Positions 1 through 8,662 of a stretch of 64,000 nt of DNA are shown here, piece by piece. The stretch's first letter is position 1. Every line of letters starts with the position of its first letter. The notes below the pieces were generated by a model. It saw nothing but the letters and a program-made list of their open reading frames with translations, searched no databases and had not been told where the DNA came from. Source of the stretch: an uncultured Moraxella sp. (GTDB lineage Bacteria > Pseudomonadota > Gammaproteobacteria > Pseudomonadales > Moraxellaceae); NCBI GenBank assembly GCA_943908425.1, contig CALTTC010000003.1, positions 1-64,000 of the forward strand, in the 5' to 3' direction. A program made the translations under genes and the position numbers.

Positions 1-108
1 TTCCGCCAATTCCGCCAATTCCGCCAATTCCGCCAATTCCGCCAATTCCGCCAATTCCGCCAATTCCGCCAATTCCGCCAATTCCGCCAATTCCGCCAAT
101 TCCGCCAA
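1..108 (+). repeat. 12 perfect copies of the 9-bp unit TTCCGCCAA
   Basis: Twelve uninterrupted head-to-tail copies of TTCCGCCAA begin at the first base of the window, so the array may extend further upstream. Read in the frame of the NadR-like gene it encodes Ser-Ala-Asn repeated. The unit is three codons, so gain or loss of copies would change protein length without shifting the frame. There are no spacers, which excludes a CRISPR array. Such perfect short arrays are expected to vary in copy number between strains by slippage; that is inference. Confidence 0.97.
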
Positions 109-787
109 TGATACTACCCTAAATGCCATCATTGTCAAGCTAGCACTTGATAATCCAAGCATTATTTATACCAAAAATTACCCTTACCACCCCATCACGC
201 ATTTTCATAAGCTTGCGTTGGCATGCCGTTATTTTTATAGCAAAAAAGTGTGTATTGTCGGCGGTGAAAGCTCAGGCAAAACCACCTTGGTGCATAAACT
301 TGCCAACCATTATGGGGCAACGCTCGCCCTTGAAATGGGGCGATTGTATGCCGACAGTAATTTGGGCGGTACAGAAGTTGGCTTACAATACAGCGATTAT
401 GCCCCCATCGCCATCAGTCACGCCCAAGCAATCACAACCGCCTGCCATAACGCCACTGCCCCCATCACGTTGATTGACACCGATTTTGTTACCACGCAAG
501 CATTTTGCCAGACCTATGAAGGACGCCCACACCCTTTTGTTACCGCCTGCATTAGTGAATTTACAATGGACGCGACCATTTATTTGGATAATAATGTGGC
601 GTGGGTCGCTGATGGCTTAAGACGGCTTGGCAATGCCCGCTCCCAATTTGCGATTACCTTACTAAAGCTTTATGCTACCCATAACATTGCCTTGACCATC
701 ATTGATGATGGCGATTATCACAAGCGTTATTTGCAAGCAGTGGCAATTATTGATGATTTCTTGGCACAAGCATTAAGTAAAGATTAA
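2..787 (+). CDS. nadR: NadR-like ribosylnicotinamide kinase, 5' end outside window
   Basis: The C-terminal part resembles the ribosylnicotinamide kinase domain of NadR, which phosphorylates nicotinamide riboside to NMN. Visible marks are a Walker A loop GGESSGKTT (bases about 262-288), the segment LQYSDYAPIAISH, the segment IDTDFVTTQAFC and DGLRRLG, all laid out as in Haemophilus NadR. The frame is open without a stop from base 2. A TTG at 218 gives a shorter reading but would cut the protein just before the P-loop, so the upstream in-frame sequence, including a (Ser-Ala-Asn)n stretch, is taken as part of the protein. The expected adenylyltransferase domain would lie outside the window and cannot be confirmed. 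The pnuC gene follows 256 bp downstream, which supports a role in riboside salvage. Confidence 0.8.
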   Translation, partial: SANSANSANSANSANSANSANSANSANSANSANSANDTTLNAIIVKLALDNPSIIYTKNYPYHPITHFHKLALACRYFYSKKVCIVGGESSGKTTLVHKLANHYGATLALEMGRLYADSNLGGTEVGLQYSDYAPIAISHAQAITTACHNATAPITLIDTDFVTTQAFCQTYEGRPHPFVTACISEFTMDATIYLDNNVAWVADGLRRLGNARSQFAITLLKLYATHNIALTIIDDGDYHKRYLQAVAIIDDFLAQALSKD

Positions 788-1043
788 CTTTATATTAGAT
801 AAAGTTTGCACTAGATAAAATTTTGGAATTACTCAATGCTTAGCGATTTTAGCCTATTAATCACCATTTTTAAACCTTGGCTAAATGGTTTTAAGCTAAC
901 AAATCAATGCAATTTAATAATTTTGGCTAAATTAGCTTAGTTTAACTACTTAATAAACGCCCATTTTAACCTTTCACCATTTAACTTTAACCAACCATTT
1001 ATCTTAACTTTTTTAATAACTTTCACCGCTTTAAGGACAAACA

Positions 1044-1772
1044 ATGCGTATCGCTTTTTTAGATAATTTGCTAGACTGCCACGCCAATACTTATACTGCC
1101 ATTTGGTTTGTGTGTGGGGTGCTAGCCCTTGGGGTAGGGTTTTGGCTCACCACTGACCATACTGCCCTTGACTGGTTTTATTTGGCGGTGTCTATCACAG
1201 GGCTATTGTGCGTTGTCAGCCTAAGTTTTCGCAAAAATATCGCAGGCAATGGGCTTGGATTACTAGCCACGGCGGGGGAGACGGCAGTACAAGCCACAGC
1301 AGGGGCGGTAGGTCTGATGCTTACGCCATTGTTTAATTTTTTTAGCCACGGTTATGGGCTATACTACTGGGCAAAAAATAGCGATGGCGATGGCGATATG
1401 ATTCCCAAGACTGCCACACGCAATGTTTGGCTTATCACCTTGATTTTTATCGTGGTGGGTCTTAGCTTTTTTCCGACGATTAACCGCTATCTCACCGCAC
1501 AAGGCTACGGCATTCTTGATCCAGATAGCACAAGCGTGCTAGGCATTCCCTTTTTTTGGTGGAATGTGCTAGCCTTTGTGCTTGCCGTTACCGCTCAAGT
1601 GACGATGATTTTGCGTTATGCCTTTAGCTGGTGGTTATGGATTGTCGTGAACATCGTTTGGCTTATTGTTAATTTGATGACCGCTAATTACATCTTTGCT
1701 ATTCAGACCATGATTTATCAAGTCAATGCCATTATTGGACTGTACGAATGGCAACGTACGCGCATTAGTTAG
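1044..1772 (+). CDS. pnuC: PnuC-family nicotinamide riboside transporter
   Basis: A 242-residue integral inner-membrane protein with about seven hydrophobic segments. The family features are the tryptophan-rich segment around YYWAKNSDGDGD in the middle and the C-terminal stretch FSWWLWIVVNIVW followed by YQVNAIIGLYEW. PnuC carriers move nicotinamide riboside by facilitated diffusion, trapped inside by phosphorylation by NadR. The NadR-like gene lies directly upstream on the same strand. The start ATG has a good AAGGA ribosome site seven bases upstream (TTTAAGGACAAACAATG). A hairpin with a T tract follows the stop codon. Substrate specificity (riboside rather than thiamine) is inferred from the neighbour. 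Confidence 0.88.
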   Translation: MRIAFLDNLLDCHANTYTAIWFVCGVLALGVGFWLTTDHTALDWFYLAVSITGLLCVVSLSFRKNIAGNGLGLLATAGETAVQATAGAVGLMLTPLFNFFSHGYGLYYWAKNSDGDGDMIPKTATRNVWLITLIFIVVGLSFFPTINRYLTAQGYGILDPDSTSVLGIPFFWWNVLAFVLAVTAQVTMILRYAFSWWLWIVVNIVWLIVNLMTANYIFAIQTMIYQVNAIIGLYEWQRTRIS

Positions 1773-1781
1773 TTGATTGGT

Positions 1782-1812
1782 AAACTGGCTATTGCAACGG
1801 TGACCAGTTTTT
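1782..1812 (+). terminator. Probable rho-independent terminator after pnuC
   Basis: AAACTGG (1782-1788) pairs with CCAGTTT (1804-1810), with a 15-base loop and a run of five T. It lies 10 bases after the pnuC stop and ends about 30 bases before the next gene. The stem is only 7 bp and the loop is long, so strength is uncertain. Confidence 0.55.
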
Positions 1813-1843
1813 GCTACATTAACAAAAATTTTTGGAGATTGAG

Positions 1844-2272
1844 ATGTCGTTATTTAAAAGTAAAAAACCGCTTGATCGCTGGCTTAGCGACTACGCTGTA
1901 AGCCATACCGACCACACCAACAAAAAAATTCACTTTGTTTGTGTGCCGGTGATTTTTTTGACTATTGTGGCGTTATTGTACGCCATTCATCCGATATTGC
2001 TTGGGGTAATTGCTGTTGGGGTGATGTTATTTTATTTACGGCTGTCGTTACCGCTATTTGGGGCAATGTTGGCATTTTTTGCCTTATGCGTTGCCATTAG
2101 TGTGTTTGCGCCCATTCCTGTCTGGGGCTGGATTGCTATTTTTGTGGTGGCGTGGATTGGGCAGTTTTGGGGACACAAGATTGAGGGGGCAAAGCCGTCT
2201 TTTTTGGAGGACTTACAATTTTTATTGATTGGACCTGCGTGGGTGGCGTTGTCTTTAATAGGGCAAGTTTAA
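1844..2272 (+). CDS. Mpo1-like (DUF962) membrane protein
   Basis: A 142-residue protein with an N-terminal cytosolic stretch, three to four hydrophobic segments and the two conserved histidine regions of the DUF962/Mpo1 family: SHTDHTNKKIHFVCVP near residue 21 and GQFWGHKIEGAKPSFLED near residue 110. Yeast Mpo1 is an iron-dependent dioxygenase acting on 2-hydroxy fatty acids; the bacterial role is not established. The start is set at the ATG at 1844 because GGAG lies six bases before it; an in-frame TTG at 1832 has no ribosome site. A symmetrical terminator separates it from the convergent permease gene. Confidence 0.8.
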   Translation: MSLFKSKKPLDRWLSDYAVSHTDHTNKKIHFVCVPVIFLTIVALLYAIHPILLGVIAVGVMLFYLRLSLPLFGAMLAFFALCVAISVFAPIPVWGWIAIFVVAWIGQFWGHKIEGAKPSFLEDLQFLLIGPAWVALSLIGQV

Positions 2273-2277
2273 ATACA

Positions 2278-2309
2278 AAAAAACCGCCATCACAAGATAG
2301 CGGTTTTTT
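2278..2309. terminator. Bidirectional rho-independent terminator
   Basis: AAAAAACCGC (2278-2287) and GCGGTTTTTT (2300-2309) form a perfect 10-bp stem with a 12-base loop. The A run and T run make it work on both strands. It lies between the convergent Mpo1-like gene and the permease gene. Confidence 0.9.
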
Positions 2310-2322
2310 GTTGTGCCTATAA

Positions 2323-3720
2323 TTACACGTCATCTTCTTGATATTGCGGTGGCAATTGGCTAAAGCCCTTGGTTTTGATACCAAGCCACAACGCCCCAAG
2401 GAACGCCCAGCCCAAGCCCAAGTACATAGAGCGTTGATCTACACCAAACCACATCACAACAACGGTGATAAAGCCAAGCACGGGCACAATCAGATAATTA
2501 AATAGTTGCGATAACCCATTAGTCTGTTTGTCGCGCAAGACATATTTAAAAATCACCGACAAATTAACAAAGCTAAAAGCGGTCAATGCCCCAAAGCTAA
2601 TCAAATTGGCAACAATCTCAAAATCAATAAAGCCTGCGGTCAAAGCGATCGCACCAGCAATCAAAATATTATTCACCGGCGTAAAAAACTTTGGGCTTAG
2701 TTGTCCAAAAATTTTCTTACTAATCACCCCATCACGTCCCATAACATACATCAAGCGCGATACGCCAGCATGCGCTGAGATACCAGATGCCATCACCGTT
2801 ACAATCGCAAAGCCAAGCACCGCTGCTTGAAACGCCGAACCACCGACCAACAACAAAATCTCTGGCTGTGTTTCATCAATCGCCTTAAAATAATTGGCAG
2901 GGTTAGACGGCATATACGTTTGCATAAAATAGGTACTAATGATAAATACGATACCAGCAATTAAGCTTGTTAAAAACATCGCCCTTGGCAAGGTATTTTT
3001 GACATCTTTAGTTTCTTCGGCAAGACTTGACAACGCATCAAAGCCAGCAAACGAAAAACACAAAATGGTCGCCCCAGTAATCACTGCTTTTAAAGACGTC
3101 ATCTCATCCCAAAACGGTTTTAGACTCCACAATTCATAAATATCGGCAGTGTTAGTACCAACAGCATATTGTGCCATTTGTAATTTATCATAAATCAAAT
3201 ACACGAATACCGCAATCACCAATAACTGTACAAATACAATCCAGCTATTAAAGTAAGCAACAACTTTTGCGCCAAAAATATTCACAAAAGTCATCAAAGC
3301 CGTGAGCCCAACTACCCATACCCAATGGTTGACCGCAGGAAACAGCCCCTCTAGATAAATCACCGCAAGCACGATATTCACCATAGGCATCAGCAGATAA
3401 TCAAGCCAACTAGACCAGCCCACCATAAAGCCCACGTTGGGGTGAATGGCTTTTTGGGCATAGGTATACGCCGAACCCGAAGACGGATAGGCACGAATCA
3501 TATGCCCATAACTGATGGAAGTCAATAAAATAGCAATCAGTGCAAGCGTGTAAGACGTTGGTACGTGTCCACCGCTATCGCGCGATACCATCCCAAAGGT
3601 GTCCAGTAACGTCATCGGCTGGATATACGCCAAGCCAATGATGATAACGTGCCAAAGCCCAAGATTACGTTGCAATTTCGTAACGGGGTTTTTGATTTCA
3701 GGTAAGGGGGTTGTAGTCAA
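2323..3720 (-). CDS. APC-family permease, PuuP-like (putrescine or amino acid)
   Basis: A 465-residue, very hydrophobic protein with about twelve membrane segments. The N-terminal pattern LWHVIIIGLAYIQPMT followed by DTFGMVSRDSGGHVPTSY is the APC superfamily signature and resembles the putrescine importer PuuP and close relatives. Central residues around CFSFAGFDALSSLAEET match the conserved segment near membrane segment 6 of this family. It lies alone on the minus strand, bounded by the bidirectional terminator downstream and 130 bp before cca upstream. The transported substrate cannot be read from sequence; putrescine is the closest family guess, but an amino acid is equally possible. Confidence 0.85.
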   Translation of the reverse strand: MTTTPLPEIKNPVTKLQRNLGLWHVIIIGLAYIQPMTLLDTFGMVSRDSGGHVPTSYTLALIAILLTSISYGHMIRAYPSSGSAYTYAQKAIHPNVGFMVGWSSWLDYLLMPMVNIVLAVIYLEGLFPAVNHWVWVVGLTALMTFVNIFGAKVVAYFNSWIVFVQLLVIAVFVYLIYDKLQMAQYAVGTNTADIYELWSLKPFWDEMTSLKAVITGATILCFSFAGFDALSSLAEETKDVKNTLPRAMFLTSLIAGIVFIISTYFMQTYMPSNPANYFKAIDETQPEILLLVGGSAFQAAVLGFAIVTVMASGISAHAGVSRLMYVMGRDGVISKKIFGQLSPKFFTPVNNILIAGAIALTAGFIDFEIVANLISFGALTAFSFVNLSVIFKYVLRDKQTNGLSQLFNYLIVPVLGFITVVVMWFGVDQRSMYLGLGWAFLGALWLGIKTKGFSQLPPQYQEDDV

Positions 3721-3851
3721 CGGTTGTGTCCTCCAAAGCGTGCGTAAACGCGAAAAACAGGCAAAGCACCCAATCCAAACAACTGTGTTGGTCAGGCGCT
3801 GTCGTGAAAATAAGACTAAAAGGGGAATTTTAACGCAAAAGTAAGCGTTTG

Positions 3852-5024
3852 TCAGTCTTTTTTTGTAATGATTAATAATTTTTCAATGGCACGCAATCGC
3901 TCTGTCAAGATAGCCGAGCCTATCGCTTGCCCTGTTAAATTGGGGTCAATATCATTCATGCCAATACGCCGATAGCTAATAATCGCTTGCTCAAATAGCG
4001 TTAGCGCCACCGCTTGGAGGATTACTGCTTGCAATTCATAAACCGCCAAATAGTGATAACACGCCACAATCAGCAAGCGCAAAGTTGTGCTGTCATTATG
4101 TGCTTTGGTGCGTTCAATCAAAGGCACTATGCTTTTGGCGGTTAGCGGTCTTGTAAATAGGGGGTAAGATTCACACACCAATATCGCAAAATGCTGGCAA
4201 TGTTTAGGCACAGCCAAACGCGTCGCACAATCAGCAATACTTTGGGTGTCTTGCGCTGTAAAAAATCCACTCACAAGCATGGCAAAAGAATAGGCGATAG
4301 GTTTATCATAGCTTGCTTGTAACAACGTAAAAGTACGTTGTAGCCTTAGCTCATCTTGCCAATTTATCGCGAGCTTTGGTAATAATATCGCCACAATATC
4401 CAGTTGCCACAATAATTCCCAAAAGGCAAAACCATGCTGTTCTTGCATTGTCCGCACCGCCTCTGACCATAGGCGCTCACGGCTCAACGTCTGTAATTCA
4501 CCACTACGCGCTAGCTGTTGCATTAGTTGCTCTGTCGCACCATCCACCGTAAATCCCAAGGAATAGAATCTGGCATAAAAACGTGCAACACGCAACACAC
4601 GCAAGGGGTCTTCAGCGAAAGCAGGGCTCACATGGCGCAATTTTTTGTCCTGCAAATCCTTTATACCGCCATAATAATCAATTACCCCACCTGTGATACT
4701 ATCATCAAAGAGTCCCGCCACAGGCATTGCTAAGGCGTTAATGGTTAAGTCACGGCGCAATAGGTCGTCTTCTAAGCTAACGTGTTGGTTACTATTCACC
4801 ACAAAACCTTTGTGTCCTGCGCCTATCTTGCGCTCCAAGCGGGCAAGGGCATACTCGTTGTGGGTTTTGGGATGCAAAAACACAGGGAAACTTGCCCCCA
4901 CCTGCTGAAAGCCTTGCGATAACAGCTCATCAGGCGTTGCCCCTACCACCACGAAGTCTTTGTCTTTAACCGTTAAGTCAAGCAATCTATCGCGTACCGC
5001 CCCGCCCACCAAATACACCTGCAT
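3852..5024 (-). CDS. cca: CCA tRNA nucleotidyltransferase
   Basis: Adds or repairs the 3' CCA end of tRNAs using CTP and ATP. A 390-residue class II enzyme: N-terminal YLVGGAVRDRLL, the metal-binding DxD in KDKDFVVVG, the RRDLTINALA motif and the DPLRVLRVARFYARF segment are all present. The usual HD phosphohydrolase motif of the longer E. coli enzyme is not evident in the C-terminal half. The start is set at ATG 5024 because AGGAG lies seven bases upstream; the in-frame TTG at 5042 has none. It lies just downstream of ccoP, separated by a hairpin terminator, so it may have its own promoter or depend on read-through. Confidence 0.93.
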   Translation of the reverse strand: MQVYLVGGAVRDRLLDLTVKDKDFVVVGATPDELLSQGFQQVGASFPVFLHPKTHNEYALARLERKIGAGHKGFVVNSNQHVSLEDDLLRRDLTINALAMPVAGLFDDSITGGVIDYYGGIKDLQDKKLRHVSPAFAEDPLRVLRVARFYARFYSLGFTVDGATEQLMQQLARSGELQTLSRERLWSEAVRTMQEQHGFAFWELLWQLDIVAILLPKLAINWQDELRLQRTFTLLQASYDKPIAYSFAMLVSGFFTAQDTQSIADCATRLAVPKHCQHFAILVCESYPLFTRPLTAKSIVPLIERTKAHNDSTTLRLLIVACYHYLAVYELQAVILQAVALTLFEQAIISYRRIGMNDIDPNLTGQAIGSAILTERLRAIEKLLIITKKD

Positions 5025-5042
5025 CACCAATCTCCTATGCAA

Positions 5043-5066
5043 AAGGGCTACTTTTCAGCAGCCCTT
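5043..5066 (-). terminator. Probable terminator of the ccoNOQP operon
   Basis: AAGGGCT (5043-5049) pairs with AGCCCTT (5060-5066) around a 10-base loop. Read on the minus strand the right arm runs into TTTT. It lies between the ccoP stop and the cca ribosome site. The T tract is short, so partial read-through into cca is likely. Confidence 0.6.
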
Positions 5067-5086
5067 CGCTATATCATTTACAACAA

Positions 5087-6157
5087 TTACTGTGCTGTAT
5101 CCGCCGATAATGACTTGACGTAAGCAGCAAGTAGCATTACTCGCTCGTTACCAAGACGGCTTTGCCAAGCTGGCATAACCCCAGCACGACCGTGACGAAT
5201 GGTCTCACGCACCGTATCTCTATCACCGCCATACAACCAAATGTCATCAACGAGATTTGGCGCACCCATCTCATGCAACCCTTTGGCATCTTGACCGTGG
5301 CATAGCACACAGTTTTGCTTAAAGATAGCCTCACCTTGCGCTACCATAGTATTATCTAGCTCATAGTTATTTTGATTGCCAGAGATAGACAAGACATATT
5401 CTGCCGCCGCACGCACACCCGACTCACCGATTTGGTTTTGCCAAGCTGCCATACCGCCCACACGTCCATTATGCAAGGTCAGCAAGATATTATCCGCTTG
5501 CCCACCATACAACCAATCGTTGTCGGTCAAGTTAGGATAGCCAATACCGCCTCTAGCATTGGAGCCATGACATAAAGCACAGTTTTGCAAGAATAAACGG
5601 TTACCAATGAGTTGCACCTCGGGATCGTCCACGAGTTTATCCACGTAAGGCGCTAACATCTTCACTTGTTCATCCACCGCCTTTTGTAGCTCAGGAGTAG
5701 CCGCCTCATCGGCGTGGCGCAGCTGGGTTTGTAAATCACTAAGCTTAGCGAGCTCAGCTACCGCTTGACCTGCCCCTGCATTTTGTAAAATTACTTCAAA
5801 ATTCTGGGCAAATACCGCTTGGTTTTGCTCTAACTTACTATTTAGCTCATTAGCAGACGTCCAAGGCACTTCTTGACCATCCACCGTAACGGTTGCTAAG
5901 CCCTTCCACTGTGCTGGCTGAATGGAAGTGAAGAACACGAAGTAACCCAGCCCCCAAATCAGGGTGAGAAAAAACACCGCAAGCCACCACTTAGGCATCG
6001 GTCTATCGTACTCGCTAATGCCATCGTAGGAATGCCCTGTCGTTTCATCTTCTTCTAATCTTGGGCGGTAGCGTAGCGTATAAAACAATACGCCTGCAAT
6101 AAAAGCCCAACAGCCCAGACTAAAAACGGTAATCCAAGAACTCCAAAAAAAGCTCAT
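5087..6157 (-). CDS. ccoP: cbb3-type cytochrome c oxidase subunit III (CcoP), diheme
   Basis: The diheme cytochrome c subunit that passes electrons to CcoO and CcoN in the high-affinity cbb3 terminal oxidase. The protein has 356 residues: an N-terminal membrane helix, a second helix near residue 60, then two c-type heme sites, CALCHG near residue 192 and CVLCHG near residue 282, with methionine ligand segments GGMAAWQ and GVMPAWQ. It is longer than the usual 290-310 residues; the extra length lies between the second helix and the first heme site. Its ATG overlaps the ccoQ stop by four bases (ATGA), which indicates translational coupling. Confidence 0.96.
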   Translation of the reverse strand: MSFFWSSWITVFSLGCWAFIAGVLFYTLRYRPRLEEDETTGHSYDGISEYDRPMPKWWLAVFFLTLIWGLGYFVFFTSIQPAQWKGLATVTVDGQEVPWTSANELNSKLEQNQAVFAQNFEVILQNAGAGQAVAELAKLSDLQTQLRHADEAATPELQKAVDEQVKMLAPYVDKLVDDPEVQLIGNRLFLQNCALCHGSNARGGIGYPNLTDNDWLYGGQADNILLTLHNGRVGGMAAWQNQIGESGVRAAAEYVLSISGNQNNYELDNTMVAQGEAIFKQNCVLCHGQDAKGLHEMGAPNLVDDIWLYGGDRDTVRETIRHGRAGVMPAWQSRLGNERVMLLAAYVKSLSADTAQ

Positions 6158-6327
6158 TGTTTATCCTTATTGCGTTCTAACGCAAATAGTTGCTCATCAT
6201 CCAACGCCAAGTTTGCGTCTTCACGAAAACGTTGCTTGTTTTTTGGGGAATATGCCCACCAAGCAACCGCAAAAAACGCAATAACCGCACCAAGCGTGGC
6301 AATACTATGTAAAAGACCCCAATCCAT
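6154..6327 (-). CDS. ccoQ: cbb3 oxidase assembly subunit CcoQ
   Basis: A 57-residue gene between ccoO and ccoP. It starts MDWGLLHSIATLGAVIAFF, has one membrane helix (about residues 7-27), then the conserved junction WWAYSPKNKQRF and an acidic cytosolic tail ending in KDKQ. This is the FixQ/CcoQ pattern; the subunit stabilises the cbb3 complex. Its ATG shares one base with the ccoO stop (TAATG) and its TGA overlaps the ccoP start (ATGA), so it is tightly coupled on both sides. Confidence 0.93.
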   Translation of the reverse strand: MDWGLLHSIATLGAVIAFFAVAWWAYSPKNKQRFREDANLALDDEQLFALERNKDKQ

Positions 6328-6965
6328 TAGCGCTGCCCTTCCATTGCAATACCCAGTTGCTGCAAATAAGCCACCAAGGCATCCATCTCCGTACGCCCTT
6401 GTACATCATCAGGGGCAGTAGCAATTTGCTCTTCGGTGTACGGCAAACCAAAACGGTCTTTAAAAATCCGCATTTTTTGCTGAATTTTACGCCCATTGAC
6501 TTCATTTTTGGCAAGCCAAGGGTAAGCAGGCATTACCGACTCTGGTACAACCGAACGTGGGTCGGTCAGATGGTCAATATGCCATTGGTCAGAATAGCGG
6601 TTACCTACGCGCGCCAAGTCAGGGCCTGTACGTTTAGAACCCCACAAGAATGGGTGATCCCAAGCCGATTCTGCAGCACGGCTATAAGGTCCGTAGCGCT
6701 CAACCTCGGCACGCAACGGACGCACCATCTGAGTGTGACAGACGTGACAACCCTCACGGATATAAATGTCTCGTCCCTCAAGCTCTAACGCTGTCCAAGG
6801 ACGCATGTTAGGCAAAGGTTTATTCACGCCGCCCTCTTCAGGTGCTTTATTATCAAAAATTAATGGATAAATCTCCACCAAGGTAGCAAAGCTAATGGCA
6901 ATCACAATAAAGGTAACCAGTAAGCCTGTATTTTTTTCAATGAGTTCATGCGACATATTTGACAT
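6327..6965 (-). CDS. ccoO: cbb3-type cytochrome c oxidase subunit II (CcoO), monoheme
   Basis: A 212-residue membrane-anchored monoheme cytochrome c of the cbb3 oxidase. It has an N-terminal helix (about residues 13-35), then the heme-binding CHVCH followed by the family-specific TQMVRPL, and the conserved WDHPFLWGSKRTGPDL segment. Length is normal for the family. It starts 14 bases after ccoN and overlaps ccoQ by one base, within the operon ccoN-ccoO-ccoQ-ccoP. Confidence 0.97.
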   Translation of the reverse strand: MSNMSHELIEKNTGLLVTFIVIAISFATLVEIYPLIFDNKAPEEGGVNKPLPNMRPWTALELEGRDIYIREGCHVCHTQMVRPLRAEVERYGPYSRAAESAWDHPFLWGSKRTGPDLARVGNRYSDQWHIDHLTDPRSVVPESVMPAYPWLAKNEVNGRKIQQKMRIFKDRFGLPYTEEQIATAPDDVQGRTEMDALVAYLQQLGIAMEGQR

Positions 6966-6979
6966 AGTACAATACCCCC

Positions 6980-8458
6980 TTATGCCTTGACTGCATTTTC
7001 ATCGCCAGTGTTCACCTCATCAGGCTCAGCGATGGCTTCTGGTACACTTGGCATCTTGATGGTTTTGTAGCAGTTATACGCCATGACCAACATACCACCA
7101 ACATAAAGCGCCCCACCCACAGCACGCACAATATAAGGCACATGCGAGGCAACGACAGACTGAATAAATGTCGCCGACAATGTACCGTCAGGATTGGTGC
7201 CAAACCACATTAAGCCTTGAGTAATACCCGACACCCACAGCGCCACAATATAAAGCACCGTGCCTGTAGTCGCAAGCCAAAAGTGCGTGGTGATCAGATT
7301 GGTAGAATACATTTTGGCTTTATTGTAGATACGTGGCAGCATGACATAAATTGAACCGATAGTAATCATCCCTACCCAACCTAACGCTCCTGAGTGCACG
7401 TGTCCTACTGTCCAGTCAGTGTTATGGCTAAAGGCATTCACGAACTTAATAGAAAGCATCGGACCTTCAAAAGTACTCATAGCATAAAACGACAACGCCA
7501 CAATCAAAAAGCGAATGATAGGGTCAGTACGCAATTTATCCCAACTGCCCGATAGTGTCATCACCCCGTTAATCATCCCACCCCAAGATGGCGCAAATAA
7601 GATTAAGGAGAATACCATACCCAACGACTGTGTCCAGTCAGGCAAGGCGGAATAGTGCAAGTGGTGACCACCCGCCCACATATACGAGGCAATCAACGCC
7701 CAAAAGTGTACAATAGACAAGCGATAAGAATACACAGGACGCCCAACTTGGACTGGAATAAAATAATACATCATACCCAAAAAGGCAGCAGTCAGATAAA
7801 ACCCTACCGCATTATGCCCATACCACCACTGTACCATCGCATCGGTTGCCCCGCCATACAGCGAGTAAGATTTGAATAATCCTACAGGAATTGCCATATT
7901 ATTGACGATATGTAGCAGAGCAATGGTAATAATGAAAGCAGCAAAGAACCAGTTCGCCACATAAATATGCGAGGTTTTGCGTTTCATCACCGTGCCAAAG
8001 AATACGACTGCATAGGCAACCCACACCAAGGTAATGGCAATATCAATCGGCCATTCAAGCTCGGCATACTCTTTGGCGGAAGTGTAGCCTAGAGGTAAGG
8101 TAAGCACCGCGGCGACGATAATCGCCTGCCACCCCCAAAAGGTAAACCACGCCAAATAGGGAGCAAATAGCCGCGTCTTACACGTTCGCTGCACGATATA
8201 ATAAGACGTGGCAAATAATGCCGAGCCCCCAAAAGCAAAAATTACCGCATTGGTATGGAGTGGTCTAAGCCGTCCAAACGACAGCCAAGGCGTATCAAAA
8301 TTCAAAAATGGCCACGCCAGTTGTGAGGCAATAAACACCCCAACCGACATTCCCACAATCCCCCAAACCACCGCCATAATGGTAAACAATCGCACGATGG
8401 TGATTTCATACTCGTGGTCGATATTTCGAGGCACTACTGCTATTTTTTGTAGACTCAT
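6980..8458 (-). CDS. ccoN: cbb3-type cytochrome c oxidase subunit I (CcoN), catalytic
   Basis: Catalytic subunit holding heme b and the heme b3-CuB centre where O2 is reduced. It has 492 residues and twelve or more membrane segments. Heme and copper ligand segments are visible: RPLHTNAVIFAFGG, WWYGHNAVGFYLT, AGGHHLHYSALPDW and WTVGHVHSGALGW. Standard length. First gene of ccoNOQP; the assembly genes ccoGHIS are not next to it. The 268-bp upstream region shared with a divergent gene holds three inverted repeats but no recognisable FNR site (TTGAT-N4-ATCAA), so the usual oxygen control cannot be confirmed. Confidence 0.97.
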   Translation of the reverse strand: MSLQKIAVVPRNIDHEYEITIVRLFTIMAVVWGIVGMSVGVFIASQLAWPFLNFDTPWLSFGRLRPLHTNAVIFAFGGSALFATSYYIVQRTCKTRLFAPYLAWFTFWGWQAIIVAAVLTLPLGYTSAKEYAELEWPIDIAITLVWVAYAVVFFGTVMKRKTSHIYVANWFFAAFIITIALLHIVNNMAIPVGLFKSYSLYGGATDAMVQWWYGHNAVGFYLTAAFLGMMYYFIPVQVGRPVYSYRLSIVHFWALIASYMWAGGHHLHYSALPDWTQSLGMVFSLILFAPSWGGMINGVMTLSGSWDKLRTDPIIRFLIVALSFYAMSTFEGPMLSIKFVNAFSHNTDWTVGHVHSGALGWVGMITIGSIYVMLPRIYNKAKMYSTNLITTHFWLATTGTVLYIVALWVSGITQGLMWFGTNPDGTLSATFIQSVVASHVPYIVRAVGGALYVGGMLVMAYNCYKTIKMPSVPEAIAEPDEVNTGDENAVKA

Positions 8459-8545
8459 ATGGATTGGTTCCTGTGCAGCCCAAAGTTTTTTATAGGCTTA
8501 TATTGTAACGCAAAGCTGACGAAATAGCACGAATTTGTGAAAAAA

Positions 8546-8587
8546 ATCCTTAATTTTTTTAAGGATAAACCCTACTTAGCCAGTAGG
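8546..8587 (-). promoter_or_regulatory. Two adjacent inverted repeats in the ccoN leader
   Basis: ATCCTTAA (8546-8553) pairs with TTAAGGAT (8559-8566) across a 5-base loop. Five bases further, CCTACT (8571-8576) pairs with AGTAGG (8582-8587), also with a 5-base loop. Both lie 90-130 bases before the ccoN start. They could be RNA hairpins in the leader, a terminator-like element (T7 tract in the first) or protein-binding sites. The function is unknown. Confidence 0.5.
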
Positions 8588-8662
8588 ATTACTTTGGGCT
8601 GGCTTTCGCTGGCTTCTAATTAGCCCCCAATTATACACCACTGTTGCATTTTTGAAAAATAT

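Noticed and set aside
1..108. Possible CRISPR array
   Set aside because: Units are 9 bp, joined head to tail with no spacers and in frame with a coding sequence.
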